A stretch of 64,000 nucleotides of DNA from Galeopsis tetrahit (GCA_963675135.1 OY776123.1:8496501-8560500); one strand, 5' to 3'; positions 22,766 through 34,083 are shown, counted from the first letter of the stretch. The notes: generated by a model not told the origin, from the letters alone. Numbers and translations: made by a program.

Positions 22766-23189
22766 TAGACATGCGCAACGGTTAGAAACCGCCGGTTACG
22801 GTTAAAAACCACCGGTTTGCCGGTTTTTTTTTTTTTTTTTTAAATTTTTTAAATATTATTTCCGTTTTCGCTCGTTTTCACTCCGTTTTTGTTCATTTTA
22901 ACTCATTTTTTAGAAAATACATTACTAGAATTGAATAAAAATTATATAAATTAAATTTATACATTAAAAATAGAAGAATTGTGTATTAATTTTTTTTTTT
23001 TTTTTTTTAAAAACCGGCAAACCGGCGGTTAACCGTCAAAACCGGCCAAACCGGCGGTTTGCGGTTTGTCAAAATGTCAAACTGTAACCGAACCGCCATT
23101 TTACGGTTACGGTTCGGTTTTTAAACCGTAACCGGCGGTTAAAAACCGACGGTTTTGCCGGTTGGCCGGTTACGGTTTGAACATGTCTA
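22766..23189. mobile_element. hAT-type non-autonomous element (424 bp), rich in CCGGTT motifs
   Basis: Ends TAGACATGC and CATGTCTA are inverted repeats, with matching CCGGTTACGGTT-type blocks just inside. An exact 8-bp target duplication ATACACAC flanks it (22758-22765 and 23190-23197). The 8-bp duplication assigns it to hAT. The interior consists of alternating ACCGGCGGTT, AACCGTAACC and CCGGTTTG motifs around an AT-rich core, and no coding sequence. Confidence 0.82.
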
Positions 23190-23471
23190 ATACACACACA
23201 CAAAAAAAAAAAAACCACAAAATTTCGACAGAAAAATTAGAAAAGAGCCACGGATTGTCGAACATCTATGATGGGTTATTCAAAAATACTGTATGAAAAT
23301 GCCCCAAAAAATCAAACCATAAATGTGTATAAAAAATCATATACCCAAAATCAAAGAAATTCATTTAAAAGAATCACGTTTAATGTGAATTACCTAAAAT
23401 CTCGTCTATTAATTGGAAGCAAGGGCACAGCCACTAACTTATGATTTGAGGAAAGCGTGACACAACTTATG

Positions 23472-23655
23472 ATTTGATAGAGGAGTGAGTGAATGGTTTT
23501 TTATTTACTTTTTTGCTCCAGTGAGGAAATGGTTTATTTTAAATAATTTACAAAAAGTGTACTATTTGATAGAGGAGTGAGTGAATGGTTTTTTATTTAC
23601 TTTTTTGCTCCAGTGAGGAAATGGTTTATTTTAAATAATTTACAAAAAGTGTACT
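23472..23655. repeat. 92-bp tandem duplication (2 copies)
   Basis: The segment beginning ATTTGATAGAGGAGTGAGTG at 23472 is repeated at 23564 with essentially no differences, which implies a recent duplication. Confidence 0.9.
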
Positions 23656-24885
23656 ATTCCAGGAGTGGTGTTCTAAGTCAGTAGGTGTACTAATTACTTT
23701 GGGCAGTTCAAATAACCGTGGCCATAAAAGAGATTAGAGCAGGGCCCAGTGGTTTGGCCAAAATATGGACCAAAGCCCTCCAAATTTGTAACTTCAATAG
23801 CCTATAGAAGATGCTGCGTCTTCAGTTATTTACACCCCTAGCTTTGTTAAATATACTTTAATGATTATTTTATTCGCTGAAATGTATCACTATTATAAAT
23901 GTATAAAATTGAATGTTGAGTTTTTTTATATAGAGAGTTCAATGCCAACAAATACTACAAGTGTTGTTATAAATGTATAAGAATAATTTAATTATAAATG
24001 AAATCGAATAATTTATTAAGTACAGATATTGGTATCAAAATGTTGCAGTAAAGTACTCCTATTACTTATCGCAGAACAGATCTTATCATACGAGTTATTT
24101 TTAAATTACTAGAATCGAATAATCCTTGCCTTGTGCAGCAGTAATGGTTCATAATTATATGCACATATATTTAGGTATTTAAAATCTACTAGTTATTTTA
24201 TGAGTAATAGAAAAAGGAAATTGTACAACCTGATGACAGCTGCATGCAGTCATCTGTTATAGTAGCAGGCAAGGCAGCTGCTGCAGCTGGTGTTGCAAAT
24301 GGTGGCGCAGTCCCTCTCTGTCATCTACCTCTCTGTCATTCAAAATGGGGACACATTTTGTTAAGCCCCTTAATTTCATCTCCCGCGGATTATTATTATT
24401 AGTAGAAATAACTCCAAATCTGCACAATCCATCTCTACAAATTTGTCTCCACTTCATTCATAATCATAATACTAATACTACAGTACTATACACACATAAA
24501 ACCAAAATTTTAATTCTAAAAAAAAACAGAGAAAGTAATCACAAATTCTGCAAAATCTTCAAATATGATGGATGATTAATTATGTAGTTCAGCTTCCAAT
24601 ATATGGATGGAGAGAGAGAGAGAGAGAGAGAGAGAAACTCAGCCAATTATAACAGCAGGAATCCATGAAGAATGAACTAGTAATTAGAAGATACTATAAA
24701 CTAAATCTAGGGTTTATCATAGGATCGAGGATCATACATTGTTGCCATGAAAGCTAATTAATAGTAATGGTCAAAGAAATTAAAGAAAAGGAATCGCGAC
24801 CTTCTCTTCTTTTCTGGATCGAATTTTCTTATTTCGATCATTTTCTCTCTTCAATTTTCTTCACCGGAATTCAAGCCGCCCAACA
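23656..24885. other. Intergenic downstream of the bHLH gene
   Basis: Mostly AT-rich. A short palindromic stretch (GATGACAGCTGCATGCAG followed by TCATC, 24233-24256) and a GA microsatellite (about 24609-24636) are the only structured features. About 24780-24885 is probably the 3' UTR of the bHLH gene. No further gene is seen. Confidence 0.45.
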
Positions 24886-25194
24886 CTACACGGCATCTCG
24901 GTTTTCCTGAGATTGTGATCCGTAAAAATCAACCAATTTCTGCAGAAAGAGCACCTGAGTTTTCAGGAGCACGATGTAGTCCGCCGTTTCTCGAAACAAT
25001 TGGTCAGGTTTTATCTCTGCGGTCTCGGAAGGAATGAGGTTTCTGAGGGCCTCCAACTTGTCGGAGACCGACGCGCCGTCGTCAATGTGGGTGGAACTAC
25101 GGTGGGGCTTTCTCAGCCTTCTCTTTGAGTTTGATAACCTTCTCCTCAGCCTTCTGACAGCAGTGGACGCTGAGATTCTCGGCTTCGAGCCCAT
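24886..25194 (-). CDS. Atypical small bHLH transcription factor, UPBEAT1/PAR1/IBH1-like (102 aa)
   Basis: ATG at 25194, stop at 24886, no intron. Residues 14-33 are strongly basic (RRLRRRLSNSKRRLRKPHR) but lack the usual His-Glu-Arg E-box-reading pattern, so DNA binding is unlikely or non-canonical. Residues about 43-54 (VSDKLEALRNLI) form helix 1, 55-65 the loop and 66-90 helix 2, with LFRETADYIVLL at 66-77. The LFRxTADYI signature is shared with Arabidopsis UPBEAT1 and with other short atypical bHLH proteins that act by dimerising with other bHLH factors in growth control. Length (about 100 residues) is normal for the group. The region upstream (25195-25260) is C-rich on this strand, which fits a 5' UTR. 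The exact orthologue is not certain. Confidence 0.78.
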   Translation of the reverse strand: MGSKPRISASTAVRRLRRRLSNSKRRLRKPHRSSTHIDDGASVSDKLEALRNLIPSETAEIKPDQLFRETADYIVLLKTQVLFLQKLVDFYGSQSQENRDAV

Positions 25195-25607
25195 TACGGC
25201 CGCGTTGGTGGATCTGCGGTGGCGGTTTCTTTGTGGGTTGGGGGTGGGGGAGTAACGTAAAATAGGGTGACGACTGACGGTGTAACGGGCGAGGAAGAAT
25301 GGCGTTTTGAGGGGTATAAGTAAGGGGGTTATCTATGTACAAGAATACCATTTCATTTTTTTAAAGGAAAATATGAAATAAAATTAATATACTCAATTGG
25401 TACTAGTAGTTCTTTTCTAACTGATGGCCTCCCCTCCCAAAAAAAGAAAAAGAAAAAAAAAGACATTCAAATTAATTTATAAATGTTGTGCTCAGTGGTT
25501 TGAAGTCATATGTAAAAACTTACTGAAGATTTATTTGAATAGAGAAGCACATAGAGAAGTTTACTTCATACATACGATTGAAAGTGATTCTAATTAATTT
25601 AGGTTTA
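25195..25607. promoter_or_regulatory. Upstream region of the bHLH gene
   Basis: On the minus strand a C-rich leader (25195-25260) is preceded by a weak TATA-like CTTATAC near 25314-25320. Beyond that the sequence is AT-rich, with an A-rich tract at 25438-25460. No specific cis-element stands out. Confidence 0.35.
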
Positions 25608-25615
25608 ATCTAAGC

Positions 25616-26170
25616 CAGTGACGGACCCAGAAATTTTCGGTAGGGGGGCCCGATTAACATTATTATAAAAAAAAATATGTACTCATTATTTTCATCAAAA
25701 TTTCACATTATAAAATTGTCAATACGTCACATTTCATTAAATTAAATTGATCGGATAAGTTGACTTTTGCTATGTTTTGGTACAAGTTAATACTCCCTCT
25801 ATCCCGTGATAACTTGCACATTTTAACTGATTCACTTGAAAAAACAATTGAATTTAGTGGTGTAGAGTCAAATAAGAAAGCGTATTTTAAGTGATTTGAT
25901 AAGGTGTAAGGAGGATTTAGTAGGATGTAAAATAGATTTAGTGAAATTTAGGATAAAATGTAGACCCAAAATGAGTGACGATTTTAAAATAAAATGATGT
26001 TCGGATATATATTAATTTTATTAACCATTTTTATATCAGAAATGTGTAAATAATTATAAAACAGAGTATTAATTTTAATATGTGTGAAATTACCAAAATA
26101 CCCCTAACAAATTTACAAAATTAGTGGGGGGCCCACGGGCCCCCCTGGGCACCACCTAGGTCCGTCACTG
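25616..26170. mobile_element. hAT-type non-autonomous element (555 bp) containing a nested MITE
   Basis: Terminal inverted repeats CAGTGACGGACC and GGTCCGTCACTG are followed inward by GC-rich blocks (GGGGGGCCCG on the left; GGGGGGCCCACGGGCCCCCC on the right). ATCTAAGC at 25608-25615 is repeated exactly at 26171-26178, an 8-bp target duplication that marks hAT. This CAGTGACGGACC type of terminus is common in eudicot genomes. There is no transposase. Confidence 0.88.
25793..26066. mobile_element. Stowaway-like MITE nested in the hAT element (degenerate)
   Basis: Begins CTCCCTCTATCCCGTGATAA after TA and ends with ATTATAAAACAGAG before TA. The interior (GAATTTAGTGG, TTTTAAGTGATTTGATAAGG, AAAATGATGTTCGG) matches the family present in better condition at 30019-30313. 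Confidence 0.65.
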
Positions 26171-26178
26171 ATCTAAGC

Positions 26179-26880
26179 TATCAAACATACCCGTAGTGTA
26201 TTATAATTATTTGAGGTTAAAAACTCGATTTATTTGTGTTTGTTATAGTATATGGTAGTGATGAAGTTATTATAAAAAATAATACTAACTGATCCACTTG
26301 TGTTAATGCCGGATTATACAAAAAGTAAAGTAAGCTACAAAAATGATATGACGATTTCAATGGAAAAGGTATTCGTGATATTTGGTCGACAAACTAACAT
26401 ATTCTATATATTAATTCATTGTAGCATTTTGATATTAAATCAAAATACTAGTTAATGATTTTAATATAAAATTCAATTTTATTTGTTCTACACGAGACAC
26501 TGCCCCCCAAAAAAAGGTGTAGGGCATTTGAAACTCATTACCACATCATAAATTATGGAATCAGAGTGTTTACACCATGGGTTTTGATCTTAAATTTTTG
26601 CTTGGTTCAATTAAGAGGAAGCAAGTTATACAGTGTCAGTTTGAGAGTGAAATAGTCAATCAAAATTTGAATTTCATTAAAAAAAAAAAAAAACCTCATT
26701 TTAATTAATATTATAGTCGTTCTTTTTAAAGACAATTATAGATTATAATTTATTTATATAAACCAAAAAAATTCCCTGAAATTACAACAGTTATTTGGAA
26801 CACCCTCAAAACAATTTCCGAAGAAAAATGTATCTGCCCAGACAAAAAGGGAATACTTATTATTATTATACTCCACAAAA
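26179..26880. other. Intergenic, AT-rich, no gene recognised
   Basis: Poly-A tract at 26678-26692 and otherwise unstructured sequence. No open frame with protein-like composition. Confidence 0.4.
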
Positions 26881-27010
26881 TTTTGATTGGTCCAGATCAT
26901 TAAAATGCCACACAAGTATGGACAACGGATCCACGTGGCAATAATTCATTGGACGGGGCCACCTAAATGATAGAGGATATATATATATATACGAATAAGC
27001 AGTATTGAGA
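26881..27010 (+). promoter_or_regulatory. Promoter-like stretch: G-box and TATA repeat
   Basis: A perfect G-box, CCACGTGG (26932-26939), lies about 50 bases before a GATATATATATATAC run (about 26976-26990). This is the arrangement of a plant promoter, but I find no convincing coding sequence downstream. The short 81-residue frame at 27018-27263 has no recognisable domain. Confidence 0.3.
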
Positions 27011-27589
27011 GAAATAATTGCAGTACTACATCATACTCCTACGTAGGCATATAAATAGTGGGGGTACTTTTGGAATTTTGGAAGAATATGCTACCAATTT
27101 TGGTAAAATAGTTAGAGCGGGAAGATGGCGCAAGTTGCGAGCAATACGAAAATTAAGCAGGGAAAGCCTGCCTCTCTCTGCAATGGCACATGCTACACAC
27201 TGGGACTTTTCAAACCTACCTAAAATACCCTTTCACTATTTAACTATACAACGTGAAAATTAGATACAATTCCAATAATTAATTTGACAAGCATTTTCTT
27301 CAAACCGGAGACAGTTTTTGTCCTAATTTGGAGATTTGAAATTATTATTTTTAATCGAATAGAATGTAATACTCTTCTTTTTAAAATTAAATATGATAAA
27401 ATAGTGGGACAAGTTTTATGATGGTGTGAAATGCATGGGGATTATATTAGGGAAAAAAAAGAGGGCATTGGTGTAATTTAGGAGTAAAGGGCACATCAGT
27501 CATGCGTTGTGAATTACTAGTTGTGTTCTTGGAGTGTGTGGTGGCCTCCGTATAGGGCACATGCAAATGTGGCATGGGCCAGGCCATCA

Positions 27590-27658
27590 AAGGAGCTATA
27601 AAATGGAAGAGAGAGAGCACATGGAGAGCACATGCAGTAGTGAAAGAGGGCTGTACTT

Positions 27659-27696
<38 letters not shown>

Positions 27697-27790
27697 CATG
27701 TGGGAAAGGAGAGACAGTGAAGCAGCCATGTTCTGCACATTCCCTGCATGCTACCACCCCTTTTTCCCACCTCCTTCCTTCACCTTTCCT
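27590..27790 (+). promoter_or_regulatory. TATA box followed by a GA microsatellite: possible promoter of a non-coding transcript
   Basis: CTATAAAATGG (about 27596-27606) is a consensus TATA box. It is followed by a GA repeat of about 36 bases (27660-27695) and then a short imperfect stem (GCATGTGGGAA against TTCCCTGCATGC, about 27696-27751). No protein-like frame follows, and I do not recognise a miRNA. Confidence 0.3.
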
Positions 27791-29407
27791 TTTTAACCCA
27801 AATATCCCACTATTTACCTCATTACCACTAATATTGTTTTTCATTATTAATTTCAACTCAATCCATTTTTTGACTAAATCTTTTATCCGAATCTTGAGTT
27901 AATATTCTTTTGTTCAGTAACTAGTATTTTATTTTTTAATTTTAATAGTTTTTTTTTTTACCGTGATCTTAATAGGTTTGTATTGTAAATTTGTAATATA
28001 CACTTTAATAGTGTTTTTAAAGTAAATTTGTTGGCTTTCATATTTTTTATAATATATATCTAATACACATTCCTCAAATTCATTATGTTCATTTTATTCG
28101 AATACGAACCTTAATGAATATTGATTAATATATATTTATAAAGTAAGTAATATATATGATGTGATTTATTTTTAAATAAAGTGACTGTTTATAAATAAAT
28201 GATGATTGGAAGGTGAATAAAGTAGTATGAATAATATTGTTATAAGCATATAAAATAAAATATGAGAATAATAAAATTGAACAAAGAAAATATATTTTAC
28301 TAGATACTCCATGCGACCCAAATCAATTTTCAAATTGAATGAAGAAAGTACATTTTACTATGTGATACTCCATTCCAAATCAGTTCACACTGTTTAGGAC
28401 ACGAAAATTAAGAAAAAAAATAAAATAAGAGTATTGAAATTTTTTAAACTTTATTATAGTAATAAAATAAGAATATTTTCTATAAGAAAAAAATAGGGTA
28501 AATAAGTGAATACTTCGAAGCTAAAAGCGTGAGAAACTTCATTTTTTTAAAGCGTGAAAAATAATGTAGGGCATATTAAAAAAGAAAGTGTGAAAATTGA
28601 TTTGAGACATCCGACTAATGGTTTAAGAATTTTATTTAAAATAAAATAGAAGCTTCATAAAAAAAAACTATAGACAAAACGTTTAAAAAATAGAACTTCA
28701 CAAAGTCCATGAATTTACATAAACTTGAAAAAAATTAATTACCGAAACTTTATTTAATGATGAGAAAATTGGGGGTAGCTCATTTCGTTCACTAATTATT
28801 TTGTCCAGAAGAAGGAGAGAGAAAATATGCTTGAGGAGAGTAGCCCCTAAACTAGGATTAATAATTAATTGTTGGGCTAATTACGGTTGGAATTTAATTA
28901 TACCACATGTTTGCATGTGATTAATTCAATTAATCCGGGGATCATGTGAGCCAGTGCGGCTGATGCACGTGGTTTCATTAATATATTTAAATAATACTCA
29001 GCTAGCGTTAATCTCCATAGACAAAATTAGTACGAAAGTTGTATTTCCGATCGATTCGCATGATCCAAAAAATAAGATCCACCACTGAATTTTTTACATT
29101 ATTTAATTCCCAATATATTTATTTTAGTATAAAACAAAACCCCCAACATTTGTATTGCAATTCTTAATTTCTTATGTGTGTGTCAGAAATTCTATTACAC
29201 ATAAATGATTGATTTGAATTATAATGAAACGATCAAGGGTTTATTCGAGTGGCTACACGATGAATTATAATTTCGTACTTGAAAGTTTTTTGGTTAGATT
29301 TATATAAGATAATTACATAATATAATACTCCATGATTTATTTAATTCTAATTCTAATTCTAATTACCAAAAATAAAGGTTATCTACCACTCGTCATAGAT
29401 TAATTAA
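27791..29407. other. Long intergenic AT-rich region, no gene recognised
   Basis: Contains two weakly similar stretches (GTACATTTTACT..ACTCCAT near 28310-28380) and fragments resembling degraded CTCCGTCC-type MITEs, but no complete element or gene. Confidence 0.4.
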
Positions 29408-29409
29408 TA

Positions 29410-29691
29410 CTCCCTTTGTCCCATGATTACTTGCACACTTTTTTTATTGGGACGTCCACACTCTTAATATGGAAATACCCCACAAAATTAATAACCTCAC
29501 AACATCATTTATTTTCAAATTTGCCACTCTTTTTTTCCATATATTTCACTTTACACATCATCAAATCCACTTTACACATCATCAAATTACCTAAAATACC
29601 ACTCCTTTATCTTACATCATCAACCATTAAATTCACTTTTCTTAAACAACGTGCCGATCAAACCGTGCAAGTAATCTTGGGACGGAGGGAG
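29410..29691. mobile_element. Stowaway-like MITE, copy 1 (282 bp)
   Basis: Ends CTCCCTTTGTCCCATGATTA and CTTGGGACGGAGGGAG are inverted repeats flanked by TA. The interior includes AAATACCCCACAAAATTAAT and ATTCACTTTTCTTAAACAAC. Same family as 30019-30313 (opposite orientation), 37926-38206 and 25793-26066. Right after it, 29701-29743 repeats the last 40 bases of the element. Confidence 0.82.
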
Positions 29692-29700
29692 TAATTATTA

Positions 29701-29753
29701 ATTGGGTCAAACCGTGCAAGTAATCTTTGGGATCGAGGGAGTAATTATTAATT
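29701..29753. repeat. Duplicated terminal fragment of the adjacent MITE
   Basis: TCAAACCGTGCAAGTAATCT followed by a GAGGGAGTAATTATTAATTG block repeats the right end of the element at 29410-29691 together with its flank, with a few substitutions. Confidence 0.75.
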
Positions 29754-30018
29754 GTAAAGAAATAATAGAAACCAAACATTTGTATTATAGTAATTCTCAG
29801 TGGCAGGAACTCTATAACATGTAATGATTGAAACTATTGATTTAAATGACTCATGGAATGATGAATACTTTTGTACATCATTGTATTTATTTGGATTTGA
29901 ATTTTATTGAAAAGTAATATTTAAGAAATAGTAATAATTTAATTTCACATATATAGGTAGGGTGATCATGATTCCGAATAATAATACCCTAATTTTCGAG
30001 CAAGATTTTTAAAATATA

Positions 30019-30313
30019 CTCCCTCCGTCCCAGGATTACTTGCACGATTTGATCGGCACATTATTTAAGAAAAGTGAATTTAGTGGTTGGTGATGTAAGA
30101 TAAATGAGGGGTATTTTAGGTGATTTGGTGAGGTGTAAAGTGGATATGATGAGGTGTAAAGTAAAATGTAGGTAAAAAGATGGTGACAATTTTAAAAATA
30201 AAATGATGTTGGGAGGGTATTAATTTTGTGGAGTATTTCCATATTAAGAGTGTGCAAATAATTTTGGGACATCAAATAAAGAAAGTGTGCAAGTAATCAC
30301 AGGACGGAGGGAG
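30019..30313. mobile_element. Stowaway-like MITE, copy 2 (295 bp, inverted relative to copy 1)
   Basis: Ends CTCCCTCCGTCCCAGGATTA and TCACAGGACGGAGGGAG, with TA at 30017-30018 and 30314-30315. The interior reads as the reverse complement of the 29410-29691 copy (TGATCGGCACATTATTTAAG, GAATTTAGTGGTTGG). Confidence 0.85.
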
Positions 30314-30315
30314 TA

Positions 30316-32110
30316 ACTACGATATGATGCGGACCAAAATATTCATCTTTCATCGTAAAATTGAATTTGAGTTGGATTCATCTTACCCGGAAGAAATTAC
30401 ACTGGTGAAAGTCTCTGGATGAGGGAACTCTAACGTTCAAGTTAGATTTTCGTATTATACGTGGAGAAAATGTATTAAATATCAAAGAGTGTATTTTCGT
30501 AAAGTGAAAGAGTCGTTTTATACCTTAAGTGGGTGAAATATTTATAAGAATTACATGTGTGAGGGCATTAAAGTTACTTAACACCTAATTAGGACACACT
30601 TGAGTTAATTATGTCTCCTTTGCACTGAACCTCCAAATGACTTATTTGGCTGGGTCTGTCCCACTTATAATTATTTCTTAGGTTTGGGTTCAAGTCTTAA
30701 TTTTAGGAGATGACATATTATTCTCATCAAGATGACTTTTCACCGAGATCACCTATTTCAATTTTAATGTTCCACATCTTATTCCATTATATGTATGATT
30801 GACATGTGTTATATTTAAAAGAAAAAAACGCCCTATAATATTGGAGGCGACACGTATTAAAAATTCAACATTTGAACACGAAAAGTAAAACAGAGAATCA
30901 AACCGAATTTTTCGCGGATAATTGACGAAGTCTTTTGTGATTTGTATTGTACGTGGATGAAATTACATATTCAAAAAGTCGTTTAAAAACGATATAATAT
31001 CAATTTATGAAATTACATAATTATATTGTACTACTATTGAGCGAGGATAAGGGACAAGATACATGGTCTTGTTGATTAAACCCCATGTGGAATCACAACT
31101 TTTTTTCGGCCCTTCAATCAAATATTATCCAATGCATGGTCTCACCATTAATTTTTGTCCTTTAGCCCATGCTTTATTCCTTTTGTTTTTCTGTCGCCCC
31201 ATCTCCTTAATTATCGATTTTAAACTTATCAAATTCAATATAATTGCAATTAGCTTTTACAACAATCTAACAATTTAATAAGCCTATGAGCATAAACAAA
31301 TATATAGATAAATTCCGTTATGTTGATACGAGTATTAATTAAAAGCAAATCATTTTTTTTCACGTGATCAATTTGACCTTTATTTCTTTTTCTTTTTGCG
31401 ACCTATTAAATGAGTGTGAATTTTGTTTCATCACGGATGGACGTTTATATTAATAATAATTAAAAAAAGACAAATTGGTCCCTTTCACATTTTGGGGTAT
31501 TTAAATAGAAAACCATATACTTATTTGTTTGGGGCCAACGTGCCTCGTCAAACATGCGACAATAGTAGGCATGTAATTGTTGCGATTCTTTTTCAGTGTC
31601 TATGTGATATGGCGTGGCAAGTTAAGGACCATCTTTATGCTAAATTAAATGAAAATTAATTTTAACTGGACAAAATCGACATAACATTGTTACTATATAT
31701 GAATACACACATTTAAAAAAAATTAGGAGTATAATAATGTGTATAATTTTGAGAGACAATTTTTTAAACTTTTATTATATATAAAGTAAAGAAATGAGTT
31801 GACTTGTGTGTACATAAATACAATTTGTGTAATATTGTGGATATAGTGATTGTGAAGTTTATAAAGGGTTTTATATTTTAGGGATGTTAAAGTTATTGTG
31901 AGATATTATAAAAAGAAAAATGTGAAATTTATTATAAGACAAATGAAGTACTTTTTTTTTTTAGTTTTTATATTATTATACTAAACAATTTTTTTTTTTC
32001 GTCTGTTCCACATTAGTTTTCACTCTAAAAAAAGAAGTTTCTCATAACTTTTATCCTTAAAATTATGACTTATTTACCCTCATATTATTATCTTTTCTTA
32101 CACAATACTT
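30316..32110. other. Intergenic, AT-rich, no gene recognised
   Basis: Several short open frames without domain character. No terminal repeats or tandem arrays noticed. Confidence 0.4.
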
Positions 32111-32700
32111 CTACTTTATCTTGATCGATGTGGATATGAAACAATCTCTTTTGGAGTAGCTGGTCCTAGATTGGTGGGGATGAGTCTGTGATTGTGGAAG
32201 TGCTTTATGAGCAACTTTCGTAGTATTGCAGGTATTGTAAGGTTGTTGGACACATGTCTACACGCTGTAATAAGGGCTATCGAAGTCGATCTCGTTCCAG
32301 TAAACAACTCTTTCTCCGGCCTCTACGATGACTGCATAGATGAGCCATTGGACCACTCCCAGGAGCTTGTGGCTGCTGCAGTATTGGAGCCGCTCGCTGA
32401 CGACGTCCTTAATCTGACTCTCGAAAATCCCGAAAGCCCTTGTTTATCCAAGGTGGAACGACAACCTGCGAAAAACGTTATCGACGAGTTGGAGGCTAAA
32501 GCCTCCGAGACTTTCATTGTCGACACATTGACAGGGTTTGACAATCACATGAACTTTGTCGCCAAGTTTACGGGACGATGGGGCGATACGTTTAATCCCC
32601 CATAAGCCTGTTTTACTGTTTTGGCCATTTTGATCCTGGTAGTTTTTTTTTTCCAAATTTTTATTGCGTTGATCGGTTGTTTGGTCTAGAGGAGTGTACT
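32110..32700 (+). pseudogene. Degenerate LINE-type ORF1 (Gag-like) fragment with CCHC zinc knuckle
   Basis: One frame reads VIVEVLYEQLS from 32188, hits an in-frame TAG at 32221-32223, and continues with a C-x2-C-x4-H-x4-C zinc knuckle (Cys at 32227 and 32236, His at 32251, Cys at 32266) and an Arg/Ser-rich stretch. This order (V-V-Y-E-L then CCHC) is typical of ORF1 proteins of plant LINE-type retroelements. Downstream, the open frame moves to another phase (to 32605), giving acidic sequence with no recognised domain. The stop and the phase change mean it is broken. No reverse transcriptase was seen nearby. Confidence 0.55.
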
Positions 32701-33120
32701 TTTTTCCCTTACCCCAAATTTCCCTGAGCAGGATTTTGATGGTGTCCCGGTCTATAGTTCGATCTATGAACTTATGACTTTAAATTTTTTCCTTTTCTTT
32801 TAATACACCTCCCTTATTCGTAATGGAACAAAAGAAGTGTAATGTTCATTGAATTACTCATGCTTCTTCCATCCCTAGCAGTAGCATGGGGGTCATGTCC
32901 AAATTTGTTTGTTATGCTTGTCAACCATGTGGAACAGATGTGTAACTTTTTGTATGTATAATAATGTCCGTACCACCATTTATTTGAGAGACAAGACAAG
33001 ATGCGCATGTCTGTTAATAAATGTTTGTTGTTGTAATTATAATTGGAAGGGCTGTCGGTGACTTTCAAGCCCACAGCCCAGGAGCCTGTTCATTTTTTTT
33101 CTGGAAGGCCCAGGAGCCAG
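32701..33120. other. Intergenic with short duplicated GGCCCAGGAGCC segments
   Basis: CAGCCCAGGAGCCTGTTCATTTT (in part) and AAGGCCCAGGAGCCAGTTCA occur next to each other at about 33073-33125, and a third copy lies beyond the Mutator-like element (about 34099-34118). Confidence 0.45.
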
Positions 33121-33129
33121 TTCATTTTG

Positions 33130-34083
33130 GGCGTGGGTTATTTGCTCCTCCATGAATGTTAGATACACTCTCCCTTCATTTATTAATTAAATAAATATAT
33201 AAAATACTTAATTTTTACTTTTAGTAAAATATCTCAAGATAGATATACTCTCACTAAAATTCAAACACAACCTAACCCTAACCTTAATTCCAGAGGAAAC
33301 AGTTGTCGCCGTCCAAATAAATTTAGATTTTTTTTTTAGAAATCTCCTTCGCAAGGTGTTGCGTAAATGTTGTAGCACACACGTTGACAAGTGAATCTCG
33401 TCTTTTTTAATAGTCCTCATGTTTGGTGGATAGACCCATCGGATTTTGTAATTGGGCTATCCCCGCCTACTTGCATTTGCAATAACATAATCTAACCTTT
33501 ATTGAATTAAAAAAAAATAAAAAATTCCACACTGATTTGTCGACCATATAGTATATTTTCGACTATAGTTTATCGACAACATTTTATTGAAAGAAATTTT
33601 TAAAAAGAATTCAAAAATTTTCGACAAGAAATTATCGAAAATAATTATAAAAAAAAACCCTACCTGTTTCTCGAAATGAGCACACGGGAGAGAAGTTGGA
33701 AACGACGGTCAGCTTGGGTGGGGTTCAGAGCGGCGGGGATGAGGGGGCGGCATCGTTGGGCGAGGGAAGAGGGGCAGTGCCGCCGCATGTATGCGTGCAG
33801 AAATGGAAAAAAAGGAGGGGAGGAGGGAAGATGGGACGGCGGTTTGAGCGGCGGGCGGCGAGTTGGATGGAAGGAAGAAGAAGGGTGGGAGGAAGAATGA
33901 GGTGGGGGAAGAAGAGAGGAAAATTAGGATTTTAGGGGGGTGTGCATTTATCATACAACATTTTAAGAGAATATGGTATAATAGGTAATTTGGGGAAATG
34001 CATCTATTGTACATGTGTTTTGAGGGGTACGTTTAATGGGGGGAGTGCATCTAACATTCATGGAGGGGCAAATAACCCGCGCC
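33130..34083. mobile_element. Mutator-like non-autonomous element (954 bp)
   Basis: Terminal inverted repeats of about 44 bases: the left begins GGCGTGGGTTATTTGCTCCT and continues CCATGAATGTTAGATACACT; the right end on the other strand reads GGCGCGGGTTATTTGCCCCT and CCATGAATGTTAGATGCACT. TTCATTTTG (33121-33129) and TTCATTTTT (34084-34092) fit a 9-bp target duplication with one mismatch. Long TIRs plus a 9-bp duplication point to Mutator-like elements. The interior contains a purine-rich GC stretch (33676-33935) with frames on both strands but no transposase. Confidence 0.68.

Noticed and set aside
25034..25351. Frames on both strands over the bHLH gene start
   Set aside because: Shadows of the 102-residue bHLH frame and its leader.
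27600..27630. GAAGAGAGAGAGCAC resembling miR156
   Set aside because: Only about 14 of 20 positions fit, the 5' bases differ, and there is no complementary arm nearby to make a precursor.
33676..34014. Three overlapping frames rich in Gly/Arg or Pro/Ser
   Set aside because: They lie in the purine-rich interior of the Mutator-like element on both strands, and none has a recognisable domain.
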